A stretch of 64,000 nt of DNA from Lytechinus pictus (lineage: Eukaryota; Echinodermata; Echinoidea; Temnopleuroida; Toxopneustidae): assembly GCF_037042905.1 (NCBI RefSeq), contig NW_026974140.1, positions 14,310,001 through 14,374,000 on the forward strand. The letters are read 5' to 3'. Below are positions 21,437 through 32,800 of this stretch, in pieces (position 1 is the first letter of the stretch; each line of letters starts with the position of its first letter). The translations under genes were made by a program, and so were the position numbers. The notes beneath the pieces were generated by a model. The model was not told the origin of the DNA. It saw only the letters and a program-made list of their open reading frames with translations, and did not search any database.

Positions 21437-22586
21437 ACCGTATGGGTACTAGGGGGGGCCACTTCCATTGACGAGTGGATACCATGCGCGACCATTGGGT
21501 CTCGAAAAGCACCCTAAACACGTATTTTCCAAATTCTGAAGATGCACCCCTTAATAAGTATTGGCGTCTGAAACCCTACCCTTAACAAGTATCGGGGGAA
21601 AAAAACAGATACTCTTGACAAGTATTCCCTGATTAACCCCTAAACAAGTACAGTGATGGGTCCGTCTGTCGTCGGTTTTACCTTTACACTCCATTTGGTT
21701 TAGTATGGCCCCATGCACCTTCTACACCTCGCGCAAATCGGACTAGATAAACACGTAGTGCTGGGGCAAAAAGGACATCCTTTATAAAACATTTTAATTT
21801 TGTTTTATCATTCCCGCAATATGACCCTAAACACGTAGCTTTCCTAGCGAAATAGATACCCTTTTTTCATTATCATTATTTTTTTTTTACACCCTTATCA
21901 CGTTACGTACGTAACGTGCCCTATCTTGAAAAAGACATCCTTTTTACGTGTTTTTTTGGTCGCGCATGGTATCCACTCGTCAATGTAAGTGCCCCCCCCG
22001 GGATACTAGTATTCAACCCGACATAATTCAAAGATTTTGACATATTCCCCAAAATATTTAGAAATAGGGAATTTATCTTAATTTCACACCTTTGTTATTT
22101 CCAGGGTAATCTGTTGTCGATATTTTCTTTGTCAATCTGTCGACTGTATGCGCGGAGGATCGAATTATGCGGCGATGGCCTTTTGCACTGAATGGTACTA
22201 GTATTCAACCTAGTGAGGATTGATAGCAAATCTCAAAAGGGTTTAGATTGCTAAATTAGATCTAGATCTATGTAAATCTCTGGCTTTGATTAATTCCCTG
22301 TTTGGTCTCGTCTCAAATGGTCTAGTCCATAGTCGGATGGGACAAGGGCAGATTGAGAGATAGGGCCATCTTTCATCGCTAGGTTGAATACTAGTACCAA
22401 AATCCGTCGCCGTATAATTCGATCGCCCGCGCACACAGTCAACTGGTTGAAGAAAAAAATAACGGAAAAAGAATAACCAGCATTTGCTCTTGGAAATAAG
22501 ACGGGTCTGAAATTCAGGTAAATTCTATATTTCTATATATTTGAGGAAACTCTCCAAACGGGTTGAATACTAGTGCCCTTACGGTA
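21437..22586. mobile_element. Foldback MITE family F, split by a hAT-like element
   Basis: The outer ends are TACCGTATGGGTACTAG on the left and the inverse (CTAGTGCCCTTACGGTA) on the right. Arms of about 200 bp (22002-22205 against 22386-22586) are inverted copies, including 'tactagtattcaacc', 'gaattatgcggcga' / inverse and 'atttagaaatagggaattt'-like text. A further inner inverted pair, GGTACTAGTATTCAACCTAG and its complement, lies near 22195 and 22395. Element E has landed inside the left terminal repeat. Confidence 0.65.
21453..22001. mobile_element. hAT-like MITE family E, copy 1
   Basis: Ends are GGGGGCCACTTCCATTGACG with 'gtggataccatgcgcga', and the inverse on the right. The interior repeats phrases such as 'ccctaaacacgtagctttcc' and 'taacaagtat'. 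Flanks GGTACTAG (21445-21452) and GATACTAG (22002-22009) look like an 8-bp target duplication with one change. Non-coding; second copy at 25168-25734. Confidence 0.8.
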
Positions 22587-22599
22587 TGTATGAAATTTA

Positions 22600-23100
22600 T
22601 TTGAATGAATAATAAAGATCACTACAAAACAAAAAAAAACATAAAGACATGAACCATGGGTGCATGGGGCGAAGCTGTCGCCCAAAATTGGCGGCGCAAA
22701 GGGAAAAAAAAACTAGGAGAAAAATGGGAAGGAGGGGAAGAGAAAATGAAAGAGACCGAAGAAAGAAAAGAAGAGAAGAAACAAGTAAGGGGAAATAAAG
22801 AACAATTTTGAAATTTTAAAAAGATCAAGTCACTATATGAAAATAGAATGAAGGATTATAAAAAAAATAGAATGATGGGCCCATTGGGGCCCCATCCGTC
22901 CCATCCCGTTTTCAAGTCATACATCCGTACGCGATTGCAGTTTTCATTATTTTCTTATATTTTTTTATATGATCCACATCATGTTCAATTGTATAAAAGT
23001 ACTTAAATTGTCATATTTTATGTCTGAATATCCCTAACTTGTCGGACGAAAATGTTGATGAAACACTCCCCAGGTCCGGATTCGCCACTGGATTCCTTGC
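22600..23100. other. Purine-rich low-complexity spacer
   Basis: A/G-rich on the plus strand from 22690 to 22830, then AT-rich. No gene is supported; the small minus-strand frame at 22622-22828 is a by-product of the purine run. Confidence 0.4.
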
Positions 23101-23545
23101 TTGACGTACGTGACCAAGACTAGCGCACCCCAAACTTTATTTCCGGATTAACGTAGCTCTTGATCTCCAATCGCGAGTGGATTAATTCTGGTACAAGAAA
23201 CATCATTTCACAGGTAATTGGTGAGTTACTGTTCATGTTATGATATTTGTGGCCTCATATGTTTATTCTGTGATCAGTGGATGCTCTCACAATTTATATA
23301 CAGTAGTTAAATGAGTTGGATGGCCTAAATTCATGAGACAAACCGACATGCGAAGTCCGAGTGAACATTAATCGGTCGGACACCGCCCCTCTTGCTGGGT
23401 TCGTTCTGCCCGAGTGTGGCCGTTGAGCTGAGCTCGGCAGTGGTATAGGCAGTTGAACACGTCAGGGCCGGGTCGGCAGAGCTCAGAGCAGAGCGATCGA
23501 GCCAGCACTGCAGCAGTGCGGTGCAGATCAGAGGGGCGGGACGTT
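23100..23545 (+). promoter_or_regulatory. Probable CORO7 promoter / 5' untranslated exon region
   Basis: The sequence is CpG-rich and GC-rich compared with everything around it, with two GC-box-like motifs ('ccgcccctc' near 23388 and 'gaggggcggg' near 23531) and 'atttccgg' near 23141. A donor-like site (CAG|GTAATT at 23213/23214) could end an untranslated first exon that splices to the acceptor at 26851-26854, just before the CORO7 start codon. This is inference; no transcript is seen. Confidence 0.35.
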
Positions 23546-24677
23546 TGATCAGGTCGGTTTATGTGTTTGTACTGTCATGTGAATTGTGAAAATTATATTC
23601 TGCAATAAAAAGTGCAGAATATATCTCTTCATCAAGTTCAACAGAGTTTTGTATTCCTACATAGCGAATGGTAAATCGTAAAAAATCAATGTTATTCTCT
23701 GAACCTGCTGAAAATTGAAAATGGCTTAATTGATAAATGATTTGACACCCAATCATGAAAAAAAAGTTGTCAGGAACCAATAAAAGTATGAAAATCATGC
23801 ATTTTATAACACATGGGGCACCTGCTTGTTTATGACGTCACAAATCTAAATCTTAAAATTATAATAACTTCATCTTTAACCGATTTTCCTCAAACCTTCA
23901 CCAATATTTTTTATTATCTTTTCAGCTATTTTTACAACAAACTTTTCTTCAGGGTGAACTTTCCCTTCAAAGACCCCGCCCGGACCCAAAAGTGAAATTG
24001 ACATATTAAATATCAATCAAAAGCTTATAAAGTTCACAGCAATACAAGGTTTTGTGCATTTTTACTGCATGCCAGCTGAGTACATGTATTTTGCTTAAGA
24101 ATATTGCTGTGCTTTCATCATTATCATCATCATTCGTTAAAGTACAGTCCACCAGGTTGGTGTATCATCGTACTTTGTAGCTTTTAGAGTTTAAATTTGT
24201 CAATGTCACTTTTAGCTCTGGTCTGGGGCATTAATAACGATCTACTATCAGGATTATTTTCACAAGGAACAAGCAAGAAATGACATGGATGTTGAGATGG
24301 GTATCCCAGCAAAAGTCAGTTTGTATTCATATGTTGTGACTCAGACACGACCATGGCCATGCAGCCAAAAGTCTGAATAAAATATTCTTTCACTTTAGAC
24401 AGGTCTACATATGATCAAAGAGGTTAAATATCTCTGAAACTTGAGAAGTTAATGAAGTACCGGTAGGTGTTGTAAGGATCCCAAGGTCAGCGAAAGAAAA
24501 GAGATTCATTCCATTTACAGAAGCAATTCATAGTTCACACTTAATGTATATTTTTCATGCTTAATAATATTTTTTGTACATCATAGTGTTAGCCTTTGGT
24601 GATCATGACCTTATTTTTAAGGTTTGATCCATAGAGAAAAGGTAGTATTAAATCCACATATAGTGTGCCCACTTTTA
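23546..24677. other. AT-rich spacer with a decayed MITE end
   Basis: The text near 23945-23970, 'cagggtgaactttcccttca', looks like the end of a MITE related to families B and C, and 'tataataacttcatctttaa' just inside it resembles their shared module in reverse. No opposite end was found. No coding exon is supported. Confidence 0.35.
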
Positions 24678-24681
24678 TTAA

Positions 24682-25020
24682 CTCTTTGTGCACTGGGCCA
24701 TGAACCTATCTGCGCTGAAATATTTTCAGGAAGGGATCAGGAGCTGTTAATGAAATGGACTTGCTCAATTCAACTCGCTATAACTTTTCACTGCAACATT
24801 TTGAGGGGAAATGTTTCACAGCAAAGTTGTAGAGAATTTCACAAGCTTTCTGACTATATATTTTTTTGAAAATAATGATCAGAAATCTGGTAAATAATGC
24901 CTAATTTCACACATATGTGGTATTATTATTCTGGTGTAATATGCATTGTTTGTTATGGCATGAAATGCGAAGTTCGCGCAGCACTGAGTGTGCATTGGTG
25001 CAAAGTATGCGTGGAAAGAG
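24682..25020. mobile_element. Short element flanked by TTAA (piggyBac-like MITE candidate)
   Basis: TTAA lies at 24678-24681 and 25021-25024. The inner ends are CTCTTTGTGCACTGG and the rough inverse GTGCAAAGTATGCGTGGAAAGAG. TTAA target sites are typical of the piggyBac group. The inverted match is imperfect, so the call is tentative. The short open frames inside are not protein-like. Confidence 0.4.
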
Positions 25021-25167
25021 TTAAAAGATCAGAAGGGAAATGCAACATTGGATTGCCAAAGTCACTGATTTTCAATGATTAACAATCATCATCTTAACTT
25101 TACCAATCTCTACTGTCTAAATATTTCTGATCCATGAAATTTTATAGCCTGACTTATAAATCTCAGA

Positions 25168-25734
25168 CCCAGGGGGCCACTTCCATTGACGAGTGGATAC
25201 CATGCGCGAGCATGAGATCTCAAAAAGCACCCTAAACATGTATCTTCCATATTCTGAAAATGCACCCCTTAACAAGTATTGGCGTGTGAAACCCTACCCT
25301 TAACAAGTATTGGAAACAAAACGATACTAAATATTGGCAAGTATTCCCTGAATTTAACCCCAAACAAGTATAGCGATATTTCATTGTCATGGACGTCGGT
25401 CGTCGGTTTTACCTTTATTTACCATCATTGGGTTTAGTACAGCCACACTTGCGCAAATCGTACTCAAAACACATAGTGTTGACTCTTGGGGCAAAAAGTA
25501 CATCCTTTTATAAAACATTTTAGTCTAGATTTTTTATACCCTCGCAAATTTGACCCTAAACACGTAGCTTTCCTAGCGAAATAGATACCCTTTTTTTATT
25601 ATTTTAGTGTTTTTGACATCCTTATTACATTACGTACGTAATGTGCCCTATCTTGATAAAGACATCCTCTTTACGTGTTTTTTTGGTCGCACATGGTATC
25701 CACTCGTCAATGAAAGTGGCCCCCCCCCCCCCAG
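25168..25734. mobile_element. hAT-like MITE family E, copy 2, with 8-bp target duplication
   Basis: Same family as 21453-22001: 'ttccattgacgagtggatac' at the left and its inverse at the right before a long C run. ATCTCAGA at 25160-25167 is repeated exactly at 25735-25742. An 8-bp duplication fits hAT transposases. Non-coding. Confidence 0.85.
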
Positions 25735-26219
25735 ATCTCAGAATGGTTAATTTTCAAGACTTTGATTCATTTTCAGGAGAAGAGAAAGTATTTCTCAAAA
25801 ACTCATGTGAAGTGAAAGATACAATCTAAGATTTGATAATTAATATTTCTTTCGAAATGAAAAACTTGTAGTCAAATTGTACATGAAGCAGTAGGGTTTG
25901 AAGAACCCAAGTTCTTAAGAAAATTGATACATTTAACAGAATAATACTGAGAGCAGGAATTTTATCTGATTAACGCCTGAAAGGTGTATTACAAGTTGAC
26001 AGAGTTATACATGAAGCACCATTAAAAGACTGACTCTCGTCTATATTCTGATCCAAAGTCTACATGCTGTAATGCTCTGACCCATTCATTTATCACATTG
26101 ATTGAAAAGTGTCTCATATTAACAGCAGATACATCATAATTATATAAATCCGTCATAATACGACATCATTATGAATAATTGAACTACGATACTATTCAAG
26201 AAATTTTACTGACAACTTT

Positions 26220-26350
26220 GGGCTTATAATGATAATGATAATAATGGTTATTTATATATGCGCTATACACAAAAATATCACATCGTTTACAATTGTCAGA
26301 CAAAGAATATAAATATAAATCATAAGTAACAAACAAAATTGAAGAATATA
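26220..26350 (-). mobile_element. LINE 3' end fragment
   Basis: On the minus strand the text reads 'gcgcatatataaataacca' then an ATT/ATC-type trinucleotide tail at 26250-26227. This order (a short GCGC-TATATAAAT block followed by a simple-repeat tail) matches the end of a truncated non-LTR element. No coding part remains. Confidence 0.4.
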
Positions 26351-26875
26351 TAAAATTGTATACATTATGATTAATGCTAAAATAACTGGATTTCTAGCAA
26401 CAACTCATTAAAACTTGCACTGGCAATTCTAAAGCACCCTCACACAACTAAATCATTACACTCTCTGCTTCTGACGTCATATGAAACGGACTATGGCAAA
26501 CACAAATTTTCTTGAAGAATCATTTAGTGAAAGATGATATGATGGTCTCTCTGCTTTTGTAAGATTTGAATATTAGAATGATAGACCAATATAATTCATA
26601 TTTTGAACCTGTGCCAATGCTTTAGGCAGGCTCTAAAAATAAATGGAGCACTGAAAGAATAGTACTGTCAATTTGTAGAGTTGAATCGCTGATGTGGTTT
26701 AATTTTAAACCATAGAGTTGAGTTTTCAAAATTCCAATAATTTATGGTTTAACTGAATTTAGAGGTCTATAGTAATGTTCTTTATCTCTGAGTGGGGGTC
26801 TCTGCCAAGTGCCAACAACACTGATCTGTATCTTTTTATATGTCCAATATACAGGTTTGATACTCCACTCTCAGG

Positions 26876-29800
26876 ATGAGTCGCTTCAAGGTTTCTAAGT
26901 TCAAGAATGCATTCTGTGTTAATCCAAAGAGAGAGGTAAGAAACTTGTATTTATCTAAATTAGTTTCTTATACTTGTGGTGGTAGTGGTGGTGATGATGA
27001 TGACGTTAAGTATACTGATAATAATGATGATGATAACAATGATGACAATAGTAATAACAGTTTGATCAACGGAAGTTTAATATGATGTTCATATAATATG
27101 ATGATGGTAGTGATATCGATATGTTCGTGTCTGTTTTTTTTTTTTTTTGGCCACTATTCTATTTGTGTTTTTAATCGTACCATAATGTAGTAATCAAGGG
27201 AGTCGGCTTTGACAGGTCAATGGCCTTTCTGACTTCCTACATCCACTACATTTTATTTTCATTTTTTTAATATTTCTACCATTTTTTGTATTGCTTATAC
27301 TGTGATTTACTCCTTTGTTGTTGTATACTTGTACATATGTTTGTATGTTTTTAAAGGATGTCAAATAAATGAATTGAAATTGAATAAAATTGAAATAATT
27401 ATGAGGCAGCGTAACAAGCCAGGGTTATTATACAGCATTGTTATGATACACTTTAAAATGACTCGTACATTTATGTCTTGTTGTGCGAGGCAAAGCAAGT
27501 ATATTATTATTATCTATTGATTGTAACAATTATCAGTGAATTAATATTAGTGAAAGATATAATAAATATTTCAATGTTAATGATGATAATAGTGAGGGAA
27601 ATAACACTGATTAAAAAAATGAAAATGCATCAAATCAGTGTCTTTCTGTTGTTTCTTTTTCTCTTGTTTAATCTTTTTTCTTTGTATCTATATCCTGCTT
27701 TGTAATATTAATTTCTAATCTGTCTCTGCCTCCCTGTCCCCCTTTCCATTTTGCCCATTTCTCTCTCTCTCTCTCAATCTGATTCTCTTTCCAATTAGAC
27801 TTGGATAAGTGATGTTCGTGTTGGATCCCCTTCATCATGTGGGAATCACATCAAAGCAAGCGGGGCATACATGGCATACAATGCTGACTCACCAAGTAAG
27901 TCTATAAATGAGGAAGAGAGAAAGGAGAAGGAGGGAGAAAATCAACCATAAGTAATTTAACTCAGATTTTTTTGTGCAATAAATCAATTAAATGTGTATA
28001 ACTTTTTGTAATTTTAAAGGACTCAATCAAGATTCACATTATGATTTTGCAAACTTTAAGAGTGATTGTGTGTTTGTGGTTTTTCTATTTTGTTTTGATA
28101 TTCTAACCCTATCTTTGTAGGTGGAGGCGTTTTAGGACTCTTGGATGTTAATTCTGTTGGTCGTCAATCACAGAACTTGTACCTGCACCATGCCCATTCG
28201 TCCCTCGTCACAGATCTAGATTTCTCTCCTTTCAATGATTATCTCCTAGCAACATGCTCACAAGACAAAACGGTAGAACTATTTTTTAATCAATTTTATT
28301 TTATTTTGTTCTTCTTTTATCCATGAACATTGCAGTCAAATTTGTATGCACCTTAAGGTTTAGGAGTACAAATTGGGTATTATAATTTGCTTGATTATTA
28401 AAATACAATATTAGGGAGTTGATACATGTATGTTCGAATGCAATATTGATCGAAAACAAATATATTTTTTGCTCTGGTATTACTTGATAGTTCCCTTTTC
28501 TACAAGGAAATGATTTCATAATTTAAAAAATGTATGGTCTGTAGGCCTACCATTAAAAACAAAATATTGATACTCTGTAATCCTTTTTAATGTGATGTTG
28601 CTTCCTCATTTGTATGTATACAGATCAAAATATGGGATCTTCCAGAGGGAGGGTTTGCAGATGGTGTATCAGGTCCTGTGTGTTCATTCCAAGGTGGAGA
28701 GCGCAGAGTAGAGAATGTGTTGTTCCACCCCACTGCCAGTGATCTATTGACTGCTTCAGTGTTTACAACAGTAAAGATTTATGATTTGACCTGTGAACAG
28801 GAAGCATTAGGTGAGAAATAAATATCAAACCTTTTTAACTTTCATGAAAAATTAGGGGAAAATATAATTGGCATGATGAAGTGTGCCTCATTTTATTGCA
28901 ATTGATTGCCCTCACTGAAAACTTTGTATTGAACCGTTCCATAAATAACTCATTGTGTTTGTTACCCACATAGCTAATCAAAAAGGAAGCATGTATAAAT
29001 TTTAACTGAACTTTATCTTGGTATATTAAAATGTGCCTCATGAAATTGGGATTTGATTGATCTGATTCTGATGCACCAAACACAAATTAATATCAAACAC
29101 ATAATACCGGTAGGCAAAAGTCTGTTTCATACTTAGGGACAGTGATTTAAAAAAAAAGTTGTCTTTTTGTTTATGAAGTCTGTAATTCCATTTCAAACTT
29201 GATTTAAAATGGAAATTTTGTATTGACATAGAAAAAGTACACAGCAAAAGCATGATTGCTTTGCAAAAGTAAATTGAATTGATTTTCCAATTAAATATCA
29301 AAACCATACATATTTTCTATTGTGATTAAGTACTGGAAATTGGAAAATCACTGTCCTTGCTTACTTGTGTAGCCCAGCCATTTGGGTAATCAAGTAAAAC
29401 AAAAAAAAAGTTTCTCAATTTTTTGTGAGTTTAATCATCATATTGTGTATCTGGTGTGTATGAATTTGAAGTCCTTACCATGCATGCATACCCTAATAAA
29501 TATTTGTAATGATGTAGCTCAACTTTGTCACCATACATAAATTGTGTGTTGTGGAAGTGTGCATCATAAATGTATTATTGAAATAACTATGGATTGATTC
29601 ATAACCTTTGTTGTCCTAATGCCAAGCATCTGTTCATTAGACGGTCTATGACTCAGTGTGCATGACCTGTATATTCCCATACACTCATTAGTAATTGATA
29701 TCACACTGTGTTGTTGCATTTGTTTACAATTTCCCTAATTAATTATTTCCTCAAAATTACATTCTGTGAAGGGAACTGGGGATAGATATTCCCCTCCCCC

Positions 29801-32800
29801 TCTTTTTTTTTTGGGGGGGGGGGCAGGGAATAATTTTGCTTTACAAATTTGAATAGCATTTTTGGTCATAAGAGAATAATTCTTAAGTATGTAATGTACA
29901 GTTTTATGTAAAAATATGCCATACAAAAGACTTTATGCATAGCAGTCTTTCATAAATGTGGAGCAAATTGCTATGCGATACCAGGAAAATTATTCCGGGG
30001 GGGGGGGGGGGTGGAACAGGTGACTATATTTTCTACCATATATTCATTTAATCCACAATGGTTTCATACATGTAGTTATGAATTTATCAAACATCCTGTA
30101 TGTGATGATGTTGAGCACTTTGTATCTAGAGAGTTGTTGTTGTTGTTGTTGATTGGTTTTTAACGGCGCTCTCATTCAAAAAGAATATATGCGCCAATCA
30201 AAATTATTTCATCATATCAAAAAATGTTTTTATTATTTTCAGTAGATACATGAAAGGCCTTATATTTTAAGATTTGAGAAGTATAAGGCCATTAATTGGA
30301 TAGAAGAGATTTCGCAAGCTTTGTTACACTTAACCCTAACTAGGCCGGGCTTTTTTGGCTGTTCTGTGGCCGGGGGGGGGGGGGTTGATTCAACCCCCCC
30401 CTGAGATCTCGGCCACCGATCGCGCGAGTGCCGCAAAAATTTGCATGCTGGTAGTGTGCGATGTAATCTACAAGGCTGTATGGTAAAATTTTCCAAAATA
30501 ATGAGATTTTATTTTATATGAATTAATTATGCGAATTTATGCATAAATCATACTTTTTGCTCTAATTCACTAAATAAAGCTCCTAGAATGCTAATTTGTG
30601 GTAAAAATATTCTTTGTAGCATTCTTAACAATGGCAATTGAAAAAAACTTTGGTTTGGAAATCAATTTCTTATGTATTTTATTGTTTTATGAATTTCTTA
30701 TGTATTTCTTTGTTTTTCAACATTTTGTTTTTCTTTGTTTTTTTCTTCAGATTTATTGCACAATCTTTTTGAATCATAATTATGCTAAAATCAATTGCTT
30801 TCAGCTGTTTGAAGTAAAAATAATCATATCTTTATGAATAAGATGAGAAAACTCAATTTGCATTGACTTTGTACACAAAATCACGTTTTGGAACAATTTT
30901 TGGTCTGACATGCACTTTCAAAATGTTGCGTAATTTCAGAACCGCCCTGGGCGTTATAAATTTGGTCTCAAAAGATGCGCGAGACTTAAAAGTATAAACT
31001 CTGCGAGTGGCGCAGTAAAAAAAAATCGCGCGGCGGAATGATCGCAGAAAATGTTGAGGGGTGGGGGTTGATTCAACCCCCCCGGCCATTTTAGGGTTAA
31101 AACACACTGTAAAAGATAACGCCTCTTCGCTTAAAGGCAAAATATTGCCGGTGCTGAAACTAAATTGGTTCGGCAACGTCAACTCAGGAGCCGCTTGGAG
31201 GTGCTCAGTTAGGTGTGCATACAAGTGCAAAATATACCGTGGGCTATATCTCGAAAAAATATCAACATCATATGGCATTGGTAAACACCAGGTGGGTGTT
31301 TCATAAAGCTGTTCGTAAGATACGAATGACTTTACGCACGACTGGTGATCCTTTCTTGTGCTGTGTGATATCCCTATATAATTGATTTATGACCTGAGAA
31401 TATGTTCCAGTCGTGCGTAAAGTTGTGCGTAACTTTACGAACAGCTATATGAAACACCCACCAGATGAAGGCGGAAAGTGCAGTGCAATACATAATATTA
31501 TATAATATATAATAATAATAATTGTGATGTCTATAAATGATAAGACATGTCTTATATATTATTAAAAGTAGGTCTATAGTTTTGGATCATTTGCCGGTCA
31601 TTCTTAGCTTCATCCTGGTGGGGCCTGGTGCCCTCCTGCTTGCTGCCCCGATCACCGACAGTTTAAGGGGCAAGCCCGGTCAGCACACTACTCACAGGAG
31701 CTCTAGCAAAATATTAAGGGCACCAGCCCCCATAGGAAGCCAGTCAGACCAGCAAGCGAGAGTAAAAATATTACACATAATCATTCAGACTTAATCAGTT
31801 GAAGCAAATGTTGCAGTCGATCAAATTGTATCTTAAGGCACTGTTGCTATACTTCCAAATAAATTTAGAGTTTGTTTTACCCATCTTTGTTTGTGTTCCC
31901 ATAGATCACTGATCATGTGATTGATGTCAATGGAGTAATGATAAAATGAAAATTTTCACAAGAAACAGCATTATTTCAATCATTGAAAAGTGCGTGCAAG
32001 TTATAATGTGCATTTTCAAAATATTCTTCGATACAATACATGTATCTTCAGTCTTGAAGAGGAGGTAAAAATATATAGTTAAAAACAATACATTGATCAT
32101 GAAATTATACATTCGAACCTTGGGTCGTAATTAATTTATTAATTCATGATTTGCCTATACTTTTCAAATTTTATTTGAAAAAATCCCTTCTAACAATTCA
32201 AAAATATACAATTCAAATATATATATTTGTTTGATATTATGATTGAAAGCTGTTGAGGTATCAGAAGACCAACTTCAAGGCATCAGTTGGAAGCTTGATG
32301 GAACCCTTCTAGCAACTACCTCCAAAGATAAGAAGATTAGAATAGTGGATCCAAGAACTAACAGTGTCTCATCGGTAAGTTAGTAGGGGGAGATGGAGGG
32401 TGTGAGGGAGAGGAAGAGACAGAGAGAGCAAAAGCAAGAGAGAAGAAAGGGAGATAGTGACAGAGAGGGGAAAGGAGAGGGAGTAGATGGAGAGGGCAAG
32501 TGAAGAAGAGAGTTTGTGAAAGGGCGTGCATTCACATATTTGTGTGAGTGAGAAAGAGAGACAGATAATTAAGGAAATACATAGAGAGAGAGAGAGTGAG
32601 GGGGGTGGAGAGAGAGAGAAGAAATGAACATATGAGAGAGTGCATTTTTATTTATGTGTGTGTTTGGTAAAAAAAAAAGCATAAGAGAGGGAAGTGATAT
32701 AGACAAACATAGAAACTGAGAATTTATTCTACCATATCAATTGTTGACAATCTTAGCTTCATTTCAGAAGTACTTCTAGATACTCACATGAAGTACCATA

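Larger units (their letters stand above)
28811..32249 (+). other. CORO7 intron 4
   Basis: The longest intron in the gene (3.4 kb). It contains MITE G copy 1, MITE A copy 3, a possible small inverted-repeat element and three poly-G tracts. No additional coding exon is supported. Confidence 0.6.

Noticed and set aside
30260-31306. Open frames of 78-141 codons in CORO7 intron 4
   Set aside because: They lie in MITE G and are not kept in the second copy at 37117-37804.
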